64,000 nt of DNA from Vulcanimicrobiota bacterium (GTDB lineage: Bacteria > Vulcanimicrobiota > Xenobia > Xenobiales > JADMJV01), in NCBI GenBank assembly GCA_017307785.1, contig JAFKGI010000007.1, positions 124,001-188,000 of the forward strand, read 5' to 3'. A program made the translations under genes and the position numbers. Positions 25,912 through 33,165 of the stretch are shown piece by piece (position 1 is the first letter of the stretch; each line of letters opens with the position of its first letter). The notes beneath the pieces were generated by a model, which saw only the letters and a program-made list of their open reading frames with translations, ran no database searches and was not told the DNA's origin.

Positions 25912-26748
25912 TCAGGAAGGCCACCAGTTCTGTCCGGTTTCCCGCTCCCAGCGTCGGCGCATCTTCCGGAAAGCGGCCGGAGTCAAGTTCCAGCCCTGCC
26001 AGAGCCCGACATTCAGGGGATGCTTCGGTAACTTTCCCACGGAAACCTGAAACACTCGGATCTGTCCCTCGCCGTCCAGAGTTGCCAGCAACTTCCCGCT
26101 CGGATCGTAAGCCAGGGCTCTCACGCCCTGGATCGGAAGCTTCGCCTCCGTCTTCAAAGTGGCTGCCGACAGGAGATAGACGGCGGTCCCGTCCGAAACC
26201 GCCAGCTGGCCTGGCCGAGCGGCCAGCGTGTAGGGTGGACGGGCCAGGCGACGTCGGGCCACCACTCTGCCCTGAGTGGCAACTTGGACTTCGTCGTCCA
26301 CCAGCTCGAAGCTGCGCGCTCCCCAAGTCACCGCTGCCGGCGGAAAGTTCTCCGAGCCGTGGTAGCGCTTGGGCCCGGTGGGAAATCGCCGATAGCTTCC
26401 ATTCTTGGCGGCTTGCCAGAGAAACCAGCCCTGCTTCTCTTCGATCAAGGCACTCATCCCGATGGGGTCGACATGTTCGATACAGGCTGGCACCGGCAGC
26501 GGGAAAAGGGAAAGGCCGTCGGGCCCACTCCAACACCAGTCGCGGCCGGCCGGGACAGAGTTGTAGCTCCATTGCCCATCGATACCGAAGCGCTGGCCCC
26601 GCACCCAAACTCCCAGGCTGTCTTTGGGCGCCTGCACGCTGGCCAGCAGTCGTGGTCCACTCTGTGCCGGAGCCGCGCAAGTGCAGAGCAAGACCAGCAG
26701 GAGCCGGGACCCGAGCCCGCCAAAGGGGACGCCCTTGAGAAAAGCCAT
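25912..26748 (-). CDS. Exported WD40-like beta-propeller protein, partner of the CHAT protease
   Basis: The protein has 278 residues. A signal peptide (LLLVLLCTCAAPAQS) precedes beta-rich repeats such as VRALAYDPSGKLLATLDGEGQIRVFQ, a WD40-like blade near the C-terminus. It ends 4 nt before the CHAT protease start, so the two are co-transcribed, and it may deliver substrate or regulate the protease. The ATG at 26748 lies inside the first codons of the divergent gene (start 26735); the two 5' ends overlap by 14 bp. Longer in-frame extension to 26805 would bury the signal peptide and is rejected. Confidence 0.72.
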   Translation of the reverse strand: MAFLKGVPFGGLGSRLLLVLLCTCAAPAQSGPRLLASVQAPKDSLGVWVRGQRFGIDGQWSYNSVPAGRDWCWSGPDGLSLFPLPVPACIEHVDPIGMSALIEEKQGWFLWQAAKNGSYRRFPTGPKRYHGSENFPPAAVTWGARSFELVDDEVQVATQGRVVARRRLARPPYTLAARPGQLAVSDGTAVYLLSAATLKTEAKLPIQGVRALAYDPSGKLLATLDGEGQIRVFQVSVGKLPKHPLNVGLWQGWNLTPAAFRKMRRRWERETGQNWWPS

Positions 26749-27679
26749 CCTGATAGTTTTGAGCGTGCTGCTCTGCCTCCTACCCGCCTGGTCCGATCCG
26801 GCCAATCAGATCGACCTGGTGGAGTGGCTTTTTCAGCGTCCCCTCAATTGCGTGGAAATCCAGGTGCTCAGCGACAAAGACGGCTGGCAGAACTGGGCCA
26901 AGGTGGCCCAGGGCCTGGACCATCCTACGCCCACGGAGCGGGCCACTTTGCTGCAGCAGTTCCGCGCCGACACGCAACCTTTCGCCACCACGGCCTGTAA
27001 TCTGGACCAGGTTGCCCACCGCCAGATCGCGCCCGGTCTGGAGTTTCAGAGCAGCGAAGCCTTTGCCGAATGGCTGCTTTTCGGCATGGCCATCGCGGTC
27101 GGCAGCGATAGCAACCAGGTGCTGCCCGGGTCCCATTTCCGCGACGCGGTGCAGACGACCCTGGCCGTGGAATGGCCCAAAATGTCCACCCACTACAAGG
27201 AAGTGCTGGTCGGCTTTCCCTCCTACTGGGCCAATATGCGCAAACAGTGGCCGACCATGAGCTTCGAGGACAAGAACGTAACCGTCATTGCCTGGCAGAA
27301 CAACCTGGCCAACGTAGTGCAGCGAGACGACGTGCTCCGCCTGGCCAACGCCTCGCTGCAAGACCTGCAGGACGCCATGCGCAACAACCCCGCTCCCCAG
27401 ACTCTGGAAGTGGCCTGCGACCGCCTGATTTTTTGCGCCCAGCGCCTGCGCCGGCCCGACATTCAGGACCCCCAGTTGTCCGACCAGCTGATCGCCTTCG
27501 TGAACAAAGCCCGCAACCAACAGGCCAGCGAAGTCGAGTCCGCGCAACTGATGCAGAAACTCGACATTCCCAAGGTGTGGTATTCCCCCATCTGGACCGA
27601 CACCATGGACTTTCCCGGATATTGGGCCGGAGGCCCGTGGGGATGGGGCTGGGGCAGCGGCTACCCTTACTTCTGGTAA
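26735..27679 (+). CDS. Exported hypothetical protein with TTG start
   Basis: The protein has 314 residues. A signal peptide (MRKAILIVLSVLLCLLPAWS) is obtained by starting at the TTG at 26735, which has AAAGGGG about 7 nt upstream; the reading frame is open further 5' but without a signal. The mature part is helical and Trp-rich, ending in an aromatic Gly-rich tail (GGPWGWGWGSGYPYFW). No family recognised. Its first 14 bases are shared with the divergent propeller gene. A split-barrel gene follows 10 nt downstream. Confidence 0.68.
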   Translation: MRKAILIVLSVLLCLLPAWSDPANQIDLVEWLFQRPLNCVEIQVLSDKDGWQNWAKVAQGLDHPTPTERATLLQQFRADTQPFATTACNLDQVAHRQIAPGLEFQSSEAFAEWLLFGMAIAVGSDSNQVLPGSHFRDAVQTTLAVEWPKMSTHYKEVLVGFPSYWANMRKQWPTMSFEDKNVTVIAWQNNLANVVQRDDVLRLANASLQDLQDAMRNNPAPQTLEVACDRLIFCAQRLRRPDIQDPQLSDQLIAFVNKARNQQASEVESAQLMQKLDIPKVWYSPIWTDTMDFPGYWAGGPWGWGWGSGYPYFW

Positions 27680-27689
27680 ACCCCGAGGA

Positions 27690-28178
27690 ATGGAGCCGGC
27701 CCAACCGAACGCGATCTTTATGAATATCGTAAAAGCGGACTCCATGACCGAACTTCTGGGCGAGGAACAGGTACGCGTCATCCTCTCCGAGCCCCTGCTG
27801 ATGCGGCTGGCTTATGAAGATGCGGAGGGTTGGCCGGTAGTCCAGCCCGTCTGGTTTATCTTTCAAGACGGCCAGCTTCTGACCACCGTGGAAAAAGGCT
27901 CCCGCAAAGCCGTGCGGCTGCAGGCCGACAACCGCTGCTACTTCACCATCGACACCTCTGGAGAAGGGGGAACCTACGGCGTGCGGGGCCGCGCCCACGT
28001 CTCCCAGAGCACCGACCAGCACCTGGCCGAACGCATTTTGCGCGCCAGCCTGCGCAAATACCTGGGTAGCGAAGAAGGTCCCACCGCTGAGGCGCTCCTC
28101 CAGGACATCGCCGAGGGAAATCTGGTGGTGCTACACCTTCAGCCCGTCAAATACGCCGCCTGGAAGTATCCCGCTTAG
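27690..28178 (+). CDS. Pyridoxamine 5'-phosphate oxidase-like FMN-binding split-barrel protein
   Basis: The protein has 162 residues from the ATG at 27690; ATGs at 27720 and 27744 are alternatives, and the domain begins only after the last (MTELLG). The pattern ILSEPLLMRLAYEDAEGWPVVQPVWFIFQDGQLLTTVEKGSRKA is that of split-barrel flavin proteins, with RKAVRLQADNRCYFTID following. Such proteins bind FMN, F420 or heme; no specific enzyme can be named. It lies 10 nt after the exported gene upstream. Confidence 0.82.
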   Translation: MEPAQPNAIFMNIVKADSMTELLGEEQVRVILSEPLLMRLAYEDAEGWPVVQPVWFIFQDGQLLTTVEKGSRKAVRLQADNRCYFTIDTSGEGGTYGVRGRAHVSQSTDQHLAERILRASLRKYLGSEEGPTAEALLQDIAEGNLVVLHLQPVKYAAWKYPA

Positions 28179-28247
28179 GACAGCGCTACTACCAGCGGGT
28201 GACTCCCGGCAGGGCCCGGGGGCCTCGCAAAGTCTTAAGATAGGCTT

Positions 28248-28547
28248 ATGAAAAAGCTGTCTCTCGCACTGCTGACCGGCCTCTGGCTCAGCCACCTGGT
28301 CGGTGCCGAAACGACCCTGAACGCCCCCCGGAACCTCACCACTCCGAACGGCCACTGGGCGATCACACGCGAGCGTCCCGTCGACGCGAACAAGAACGGC
28401 CGTATCGACCCAAAGGAATGGAAGCCTTCCGACTCTCAGCGCCCCTGGAACCGACCCCAATATTTAGAAGGCCAGACCCAACGCTGGAACGTAAAGTGGG
28501 AGGCCGGTAACGCTCCCACCTACGGCAGCCAGCCCCTCAAGCTTTGA
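28248..28547 (+). CDS. Small secreted protein with one EF-hand loop
   Basis: The protein has 99 residues. A signal peptide (about 1-19, ending LVGA) is followed by a canonical calcium-binding loop DANKNGRIDPKE (positions 1, 3, 5, 9 and 12 filled by Asp, Asn, Asn, Asp, Glu), then a Trp/Pro-rich tail. No other domain is visible. TAAGAT at 28236-28241 lies exactly six bases before the ATG and no Shine-Dalgarno is present, so the message may be leaderless. The 3' end overlaps the convergent zinc-ribbon gene by 11 bp. Confidence 0.75.
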   Translation: MKKLSLALLTGLWLSHLVGAETTLNAPRNLTTPNGHWAITRERPVDANKNGRIDPKEWKPSDSQRPWNRPQYLEGQTQRWNVKWEAGNAPTYGSQPLKL

Positions 28548-30414
28548 ACGACCCACGCAGCCAGACGCCTCGGCACTCAGGACACTCGGATCCCAGGCGG
28601 GAAGCCCTGGTCCCCGGCCGGAGCGGTAGCCGGCAACGCGGGCAGCTGCCCTCTCCCTCGGGTGGTTCAGCCGTCCAGCTTGGATGAGTGCGCACCAGCC
28701 ACTCCAATTCCGCGTAATCGAGCCACAAGCTGTGGCAGGGTCGGCAGCGATCCAGGACGACGTCGGCCACCACCTTCTCCATTGCGCGACCGCAGCCCGG
28801 ACAATCTAGAATCTCCATGCCTTGAACGGCCCGACGAGCGTCCAAAACGCTGTTGAGCAAAACGATGAGCGATCGGGGGGCGTGCCAATCTCCGCCGGAG
28901 AAGTGCCACTCCTCACGCTCCCACTCCGCCACCCAATCGCCCGGGGCCTTTAACTCTCCTCGCCATGCCTGTCCGCGCGGATCCCGGCAGCCAATGGTCA
29001 CGGTTTTCCCTTGAGCCCTGAGGAGCAATCGGCTTCCCTCAGGAGTGATTCCCTCAAGAACCAGCCAGTCGGGAACCTTCACTGCCGCCGACAGACCCAG
29101 TCGGACGGTGCTTTCCGGATCGAAGGGAGCAAGCAGCGCGGCCAGCCACTTCTTTCGGGCCAGCGACCCATCCGAGGGCGCCTCGAGAGCCATTTTCAGG
29201 GGGTCCGGAGCAGCCTTGAAGAGGCTGGCCAGGGCACCCCAGAAGCCCGAAGGTGCGGCCGCGGGCAAGGCCTGGGGAAGGCTGCGCGGATAGCGTCCCA
29301 GCAAATCCTGAACCAGCTTTCCGGGGTCGTCATACTCGAGCCACATTCCATGCGTGTGATAGCTGTCCAACAGTTGCCGACAGCGCTCGCCCAAACGCCA
29401 GTGCCCCACCAGGCCTTCCAGCCAGGGCTTGCCCAGATGGCGCAGGCCGGGCTTGACGGAAGCGTAGCCTCGCACAAATTCATCGGCCAAGTCGAGAGCG
29501 ATTTCTTCCAATCCGCTCAGGACGGCCCGCAACTCGGGGGATTCCACCAATCCGCTCCGGGACAGGTCCAGGGACAGGTCCGGGCTGCTGACGATGGCCC
29601 GAAAGCACACCGGCGTCTGCAAGACTTTGCGGAAGAGCACGCCGTCGACCAGGAAGTGGACCTCGCTCTGCCCCTGGCGTTGCCAGCTATCCAGCCGAAT
29701 CAGGGCGGAGGACAACCCCAATCCCGGGCGCCTGAACACGCCGGCCGGAGCCAGACGTTCCAGCAAAGGCGCCGCTGCTTTCCCTTCCACGAATCGCAAC
29801 TCATGCAGCAAATCTGTGGGCAATAGAAACCCTGCGCCCGTTTTGCGGTTGACCTTGATTTTCAGAAGCTGAGCGGGGATGCGCTCGCGCAGGTAGTTCA
29901 GCTCCAGGTCTTCCCAGGCGCTGGCCTGGCTTTGCTCGCGCACCAGCAGAAAACGCAGGCGCCGGGCCGGCTCTCCCTTGCTGCGCGACAGGCGAGTCGT
30001 TCCGGGACGGATCTGCAGACGCTGATCGAACGATTCCACAATCAACTCATGAGGCTCGGTCGCCAGCGCCGCCGTTAGCGCAAAGGCCAGATGCCCGATT
30101 CGACCCGGATGAAGACTGCCGCCCTCGTCGAGAACCTGTTCCAGCTCCCCCGCTTGGAAGTGGGCTCCATCAAATTCCAGACACAGCTGATCCACGCCGA
30201 TGGTAGCCGATAATTCGGTCGCGCCCCCCAGCACCGCGGCCGCCGCCAGCCAAAGTGCGAAATCCTGGGGCCTCTCCACTTGAAAGCGGCGCATTTTGGC
30301 CAGTGCTTTGTCGGCGTCCACGGTGAACTGGCCACTCGAGTCCCACTCGCCGGCAGCACGCATCTCCGTCAGCAGACTCTCGAGTTCCCCACGCGTTGCC
30401 TCTACCTCTTGCAT
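28537..30414 (-). CDS. Large protein with two C-terminal TFIIB-type zinc ribbons
   Basis: The protein has 625 residues. The first 500 or so residues are of unrecognised fold (mixed alpha/beta, Leu-rich). The C-terminus holds two related zinc-finger units: CPGCGRAMEKVVADVVLDRC-x-x-C with SLWLDYAELEWL, and CPRCRLPLRPG with ECPECRGVWL. This is the pattern of the bacterial zf-TFIIB family (CPxCG, a middle strand, CxxCxGxWLDxxEL). AAGGAA six bases upstream sets the ATG at 30414; the frame is open to 30483. DNA, RNA or protein binding is possible; function unknown. Confidence 0.72.
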   Translation of the reverse strand: MQEVEATRGELESLLTEMRAAGEWDSSGQFTVDADKALAKMRRFQVERPQDFALWLAAAAVLGGATELSATIGVDQLCLEFDGAHFQAGELEQVLDEGGSLHPGRIGHLAFALTAALATEPHELIVESFDQRLQIRPGTTRLSRSKGEPARRLRFLLVREQSQASAWEDLELNYLRERIPAQLLKIKVNRKTGAGFLLPTDLLHELRFVEGKAAAPLLERLAPAGVFRRPGLGLSSALIRLDSWQRQGQSEVHFLVDGVLFRKVLQTPVCFRAIVSSPDLSLDLSRSGLVESPELRAVLSGLEEIALDLADEFVRGYASVKPGLRHLGKPWLEGLVGHWRLGERCRQLLDSYHTHGMWLEYDDPGKLVQDLLGRYPRSLPQALPAAAPSGFWGALASLFKAAPDPLKMALEAPSDGSLARKKWLAALLAPFDPESTVRLGLSAAVKVPDWLVLEGITPEGSRLLLRAQGKTVTIGCRDPRGQAWRGELKAPGDWVAEWEREEWHFSGGDWHAPRSLIVLLNSVLDARRAVQGMEILDCPGCGRAMEKVVADVVLDRCRPCHSLWLDYAELEWLVRTHPSWTAEPPEGEGSCPRCRLPLRPGTRASRLGSECPECRGVWLRGSFKA

Positions 30415-30553
30415 GAGCGGTTCCTTCCCTGGATGGCCCGTGCATTCCCGGCCCGTCTGAAAATGCTCATAAGACGGCAACATTCGAGCCTGAGGTTTTG
30501 GTTGTGTTTTAGCCGAGGTCGATAGAATGAAGTCACTCAGGAGGATTGCAAAG

Positions 30554-30682
30554 ATGTTCGCTATCAGTACCGCTTCGACCGATCCGCTTACTCAGTACTA
30601 CAACGTGGTGGCTGGACCCATGAACGTTCTGGGAATGGGAGTCCAGGACCCGGTAGATACCTATACGCCCAGCCAGGGTTGA
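30554..30682 (+). CDS. 42-residue ORF with strong RBS and a DTYTPSQ tail
   Basis: AGGAGG at 30538-30543 lies 9 nt before the ATG and TAGAAT (30523-30528) is a possible -10, so transcription and translation signals are good. The peptide runs MFAISTASTDPL... and ends PVDTYTPSQG. The closing motif recurs near the N-termini of two larger proteins in this window (GGDQFTPSQPVD at 33153-34142; TPDQVTLSKG at 58019-58840). It could be a small protein or an N-terminal leader that lost its domain. It lies 37 nt before the di-iron protein gene. Confidence 0.55.
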   Translation: MFAISTASTDPLTQYYNVVAGPMNVLGMGVQDPVDTYTPSQG

Positions 30683-30719
30683 TCTTTTTCTCCCACGGAT
30701 GTGCTAATCTCTGGCCGAG

Positions 30720-31349
30720 ATGGCTACCCTTCAAGAACTGGTCCACGGTCGGCCGTGGAACGCCCGGATTTTCTACGCTTACGGGCTCGATCCCAGCAGC
30801 AATCAGAGCCTGCAACAGGCTTGTCAGGCCCAGCAGGTCAACCAGCCGGAGCTGACCCGTCACCTCGAGCAAGTCTGGGAGGGACCTCAGGCGCTTCAAA
30901 GACTCACCCCCGGGCAGCTGCTGGACTACATCGTCCACTGTCACCACCGATACCTGCGCAGAGCGCTTCCTCATTTGCTCGCCCAGGCCCGGGTGCTGAC
31001 TCAAAACGACTCACGCTATCAGTCTATCCTCAACGAACTTTGGGAACTGAACAACGAAGCCAATCCCCATATGTTTCGTGAGGAAATGGAGGTCTTTCCG
31101 GCGATCCTGGATATGCAAGGAGATCTGGCCCGAGCACCTCACCTGCCCCGCTGGATCCAGCGCCTGGAACAAGAGCACAGCCGCGCCCTGCAACATTTCT
31201 TGGCCTTCCGCAGGGCTATGGAAGTGCCCGAGCACAACCCCGAGGCCCGCCGGCTGATGGCCGGGCTGGCCGACCTCGACGAAGACATGCGTTGGCACAT
31301 GTACGCCGAAAACGACCTCGTCTTCTCGAGCTTGCGCCTGCTGGCTTAA
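30720..31349 (+). CDS. YtfE/ScdA (RIC)-like hemerythrin di-iron protein
   Basis: The protein has 209 residues. The N-terminal part (about 1-55) resembles the ScdA/DUF542 helical domain (ELVHGRPWNARIFYAYGLD... SLQQACQ), but the Cys pair usual there (CCGG) is missing, with DPSSNQ in its place. The C-terminal four-helix bundle provides candidate iron ligands in DYIVHCHHRYLR, NPHMFREEMEVFPAI, EQEHSRALQHF and WHMYAENDLVFS. RIC proteins repair iron-sulfur centres damaged by nitrosative or oxidative stress. The 3' end overlaps the LexA-like gene by 4 bp. Confidence 0.82.
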   Translation: MATLQELVHGRPWNARIFYAYGLDPSSNQSLQQACQAQQVNQPELTRHLEQVWEGPQALQRLTPGQLLDYIVHCHHRYLRRALPHLLAQARVLTQNDSRYQSILNELWELNNEANPHMFREEMEVFPAILDMQGDLARAPHLPRWIQRLEQEHSRALQHFLAFRRAMEVPEHNPEARRLMAGLADLDEDMRWHMYAENDLVFSSLRLLA

Positions 31350-31696
31350 CCGGTCGGCTGCAGCGGCGGGATGGGACTCAAATCCAGATGCTCGGTCGCC
31401 AGCAGGCCGGCCTCGGTCAGTTCATAGCCGCGGGAACTTCCGTTCCTTCCGATCAGTGGCAGAGTCATTCCTTTGCGCACCAGGACGTGTAGATGGCGCA
31501 GTGCGCTCTGGGCGGACTTCATCTCAAGATACTCACAGACTTCCCGAACGACCGGAGAGCAGCGGTAGGTCGCGATGTAGCGGCGGACAAAGCGCAGGAC
31601 CTCGAGCTGACGTCCGGTCACGGGCCGAAGTTTGCCAGCACGGCGTCCGGTCAATGGGTCCGGCGATGCCATTTTAGGTGTCAAAACGTATGTCAT
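31346..31696 (-). CDS. LexA-type winged-helix DNA-binding protein without peptidase domain
   Basis: The protein has 116 residues from the ATG at 31696 (GTG at 31702 is alternative). The domain LTGRRAG...VTGRQLEVLRFVRRYIATYRCSPVVREV-CEYLEMKSAQSALRHLHVLVRKG follows the LexA N-terminal DNA-binding pattern (RQxxVLxFI, PxxREI, Sxxxxxxx HLxxLxxKG). The protein ends after a short tail, so the self-cleaving Ser/Lys peptidase domain of true LexA is absent. Upstream GTGAA repeats may be its operator. Control of its own gene, and possibly of neighbours, is inferred. Confidence 0.72.
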   Translation of the reverse strand: MTYVLTPKMASPDPLTGRRAGKLRPVTGRQLEVLRFVRRYIATYRCSPVVREVCEYLEMKSAQSALRHLHVLVRKGMTLPLIGRNGSSRGYELTEAGLLATEHLDLSPIPPLQPTG

Positions 31697-31738
31697 ATTC
31701 ACACGTATACCACACCTTCACTCAGGTGAATAGGTGAA
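31697..31738. promoter_or_regulatory. Cluster of GTGAA/TTCAC repeats upstream of the LexA-like gene
   Basis: Four pentamer copies occur within 42 bp: TTCAC at 31698-31702 and 31717-31721, GTGAA at 31726-31730 and 31734-31738. The middle pair forms a perfect inverted repeat TTCAC-TCAG-GTGAA. CACCT (31713-31717) and AGGTG (31724-31728) are nested within it. TATACG on the minus strand (31704-31709) lies 7 nt before the ATG. A multi-site operator overlapping the promoter is inferred. Confidence 0.6.
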
Positions 31739-31860
31739 CACTCCGAGAATTTCTCACCGACCAACTTTTAACAGGCGTCGCCGGAAAAGCCCGGTTAACC
31801 AGGTTTCGCAATTTCCGCATCCCGGGCGGAACAACCCGGCCCGTTGCGAAGCTCCCAAGA

Positions 31861-33165
31861 ATGAGCAGTTGGAGCAATCCCTGGCAGGGCTACCAGATCG
31901 ACTATCCGGACGGCTGGAGAATCCTCTATCCACCGATTGAAGGAGTAGCTTTTGACTCTCCGGACGGGGGGGCGTTCCTGGAGTTCTCGCAGATGCAGGC
32001 TGCCAACGCCGGCCAGGCTGTGCGCGAGCGCCTTTCGAAAATTCCCGGCCACGAGGCTCGCTCTCTGGAAGACACGCCCGATCAGGCCGCCGTCCTCTTC
32101 CGCCACGGCGACGTTTTCGGAGAAATGCGGGCGCGCTGCCAGAACGGCCGAGCCACTCTCCTTCTGGCTCAAGCCCGTCAAGGCAAAACCATCGATCTCA
32201 CCGAGACGATTCGGGCCGCCTTGAACGGTCTGAAACCGCTCCAGCCCATCCCCCGCCAACTTTGGAAAGACCCGGCCGAGAACTGCTTCGAACTGCTCTG
32301 CCCTCAGGGTTGGCGGGTGGACCATGGTTTCGCACCGGATACCTTCGGCATTCGCCAGCCGGTCTGTCGAGTGAGCCTGAACCGATATACCTTCCTCCAC
32401 CTGGAAGGCGAATTCCGGGGCTTTACCCAGGGCCCCCCGGAATTTCCTGGCGACATTCATCTGCCCCTGCGCGGCCTTTACCCCGTGTTGGAAGGTGGCT
32501 TTCTGCCGAAATGGGGCGCCCGGGTTCTCGCTTTCGAAGACTTCGGCAGTCCCCTCGAAGCCGATGCTCGCCTGCGCCTGCCGGACGGACTCGAGCGCGT
32601 AGCCAGACTGGCGGCCGCGACCGTCCCGAATTCCCCGCGCTGGGCGGGCGGTGTCAGCCACTACTACCAGGCCACCCCCGACGAAATGGTGCAGCTTGAG
32701 CCCATTTTCCGCGGCATCGCCAAGAGTTATCGAGTCGATCCGAATTGGCAGAACTATCAGCGCCAGCTGCAAAACGCCCAGTTCCAAAGCCAGCATGCCC
32801 AGCAAACGCAACAGTGGATGAACCAATCGCAGAATCTGCACCAACAGCGCATGCAGGATATTCACATGCAGGGCCAGGCCAACACCGCTCGCCATCAGAT
32901 GCGCCAGGACCTGAACGATGCTCAGGTGAGCGGTTTCCAGCAGCGGATGGACAGCATGGACCGAATGCATCACGACAACATCAATTCGATCCGCGAGATG
33001 TCCGACTATCTGGATCCCCAGACCGGCCAGATGCACAATCTGAGTTCACACTACGAGCAGGTCTGGAACGACGGGAAGGGACACTTCGTGGCCACCGACT
33101 GGCACCTCGACGCGCCCCCCGACTGGCATCAGCTCAAACGGATCGATCCGAGCTATCGACCCTGA
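31861..33165 (+). CDS. Hypothetical protein with Gln/Met/His-rich C-terminal region
   Basis: The protein has 434 residues without signal peptide. Residues 1-290 appear as two related globular parts, each opening with a similar phrase (GYQIDYPDGWRILYP near 10 and CFELLCPQGWRVDHG near 140), suggesting an internal duplication. Residues about 300-350 are very Gln-rich with Met and His (QRQLQNAQFQSQHAQQTQQW), probably a long helix or disordered spacer. The tail contains aromatic motifs (HFVATDWHLDAPPDW). No family recognised. The 3' end overlaps the convergent gene by 13 bp. Confidence 0.68.
   Translation: MSSWSNPWQGYQIDYPDGWRILYPPIEGVAFDSPDGGAFLEFSQMQAANAGQAVRERLSKIPGHEARSLEDTPDQAAVLFRHGDVFGEMRARCQNGRATLLLAQARQGKTIDLTETIRAALNGLKPLQPIPRQLWKDPAENCFELLCPQGWRVDHGFAPDTFGIRQPVCRVSLNRYTFLHLEGEFRGFTQGPPEFPGDIHLPLRGLYPVLEGGFLPKWGARVLAFEDFGSPLEADARLRLPDGLERVARLAAATVPNSPRWAGGVSHYYQATPDEMVQLEPIFRGIAKSYRVDPNWQNYQRQLQNAQFQSQHAQQTQQWMNQSQNLHQQRMQDIHMQGQANTARHQMRQDLNDAQVSGFQQRMDSMDRMHHDNINSIREMSDYLDPQTGQMHNLSSHYEQVWNDGKGHFVATDWHLDAPPDWHQLKRIDPSYRP

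Noticed and set aside
31793..31800. GGTTAACC palindrome as another ArsR site
   Set aside because: It lacks the TTAACC-N4-GGTTAA arrangement seen at 47315 and is only 8 bp, so it can occur by chance.
31795..33036. 413-residue open frame on the - strand
   Set aside because: Antisense to the gene at 31861-33165, with no supporting signals.
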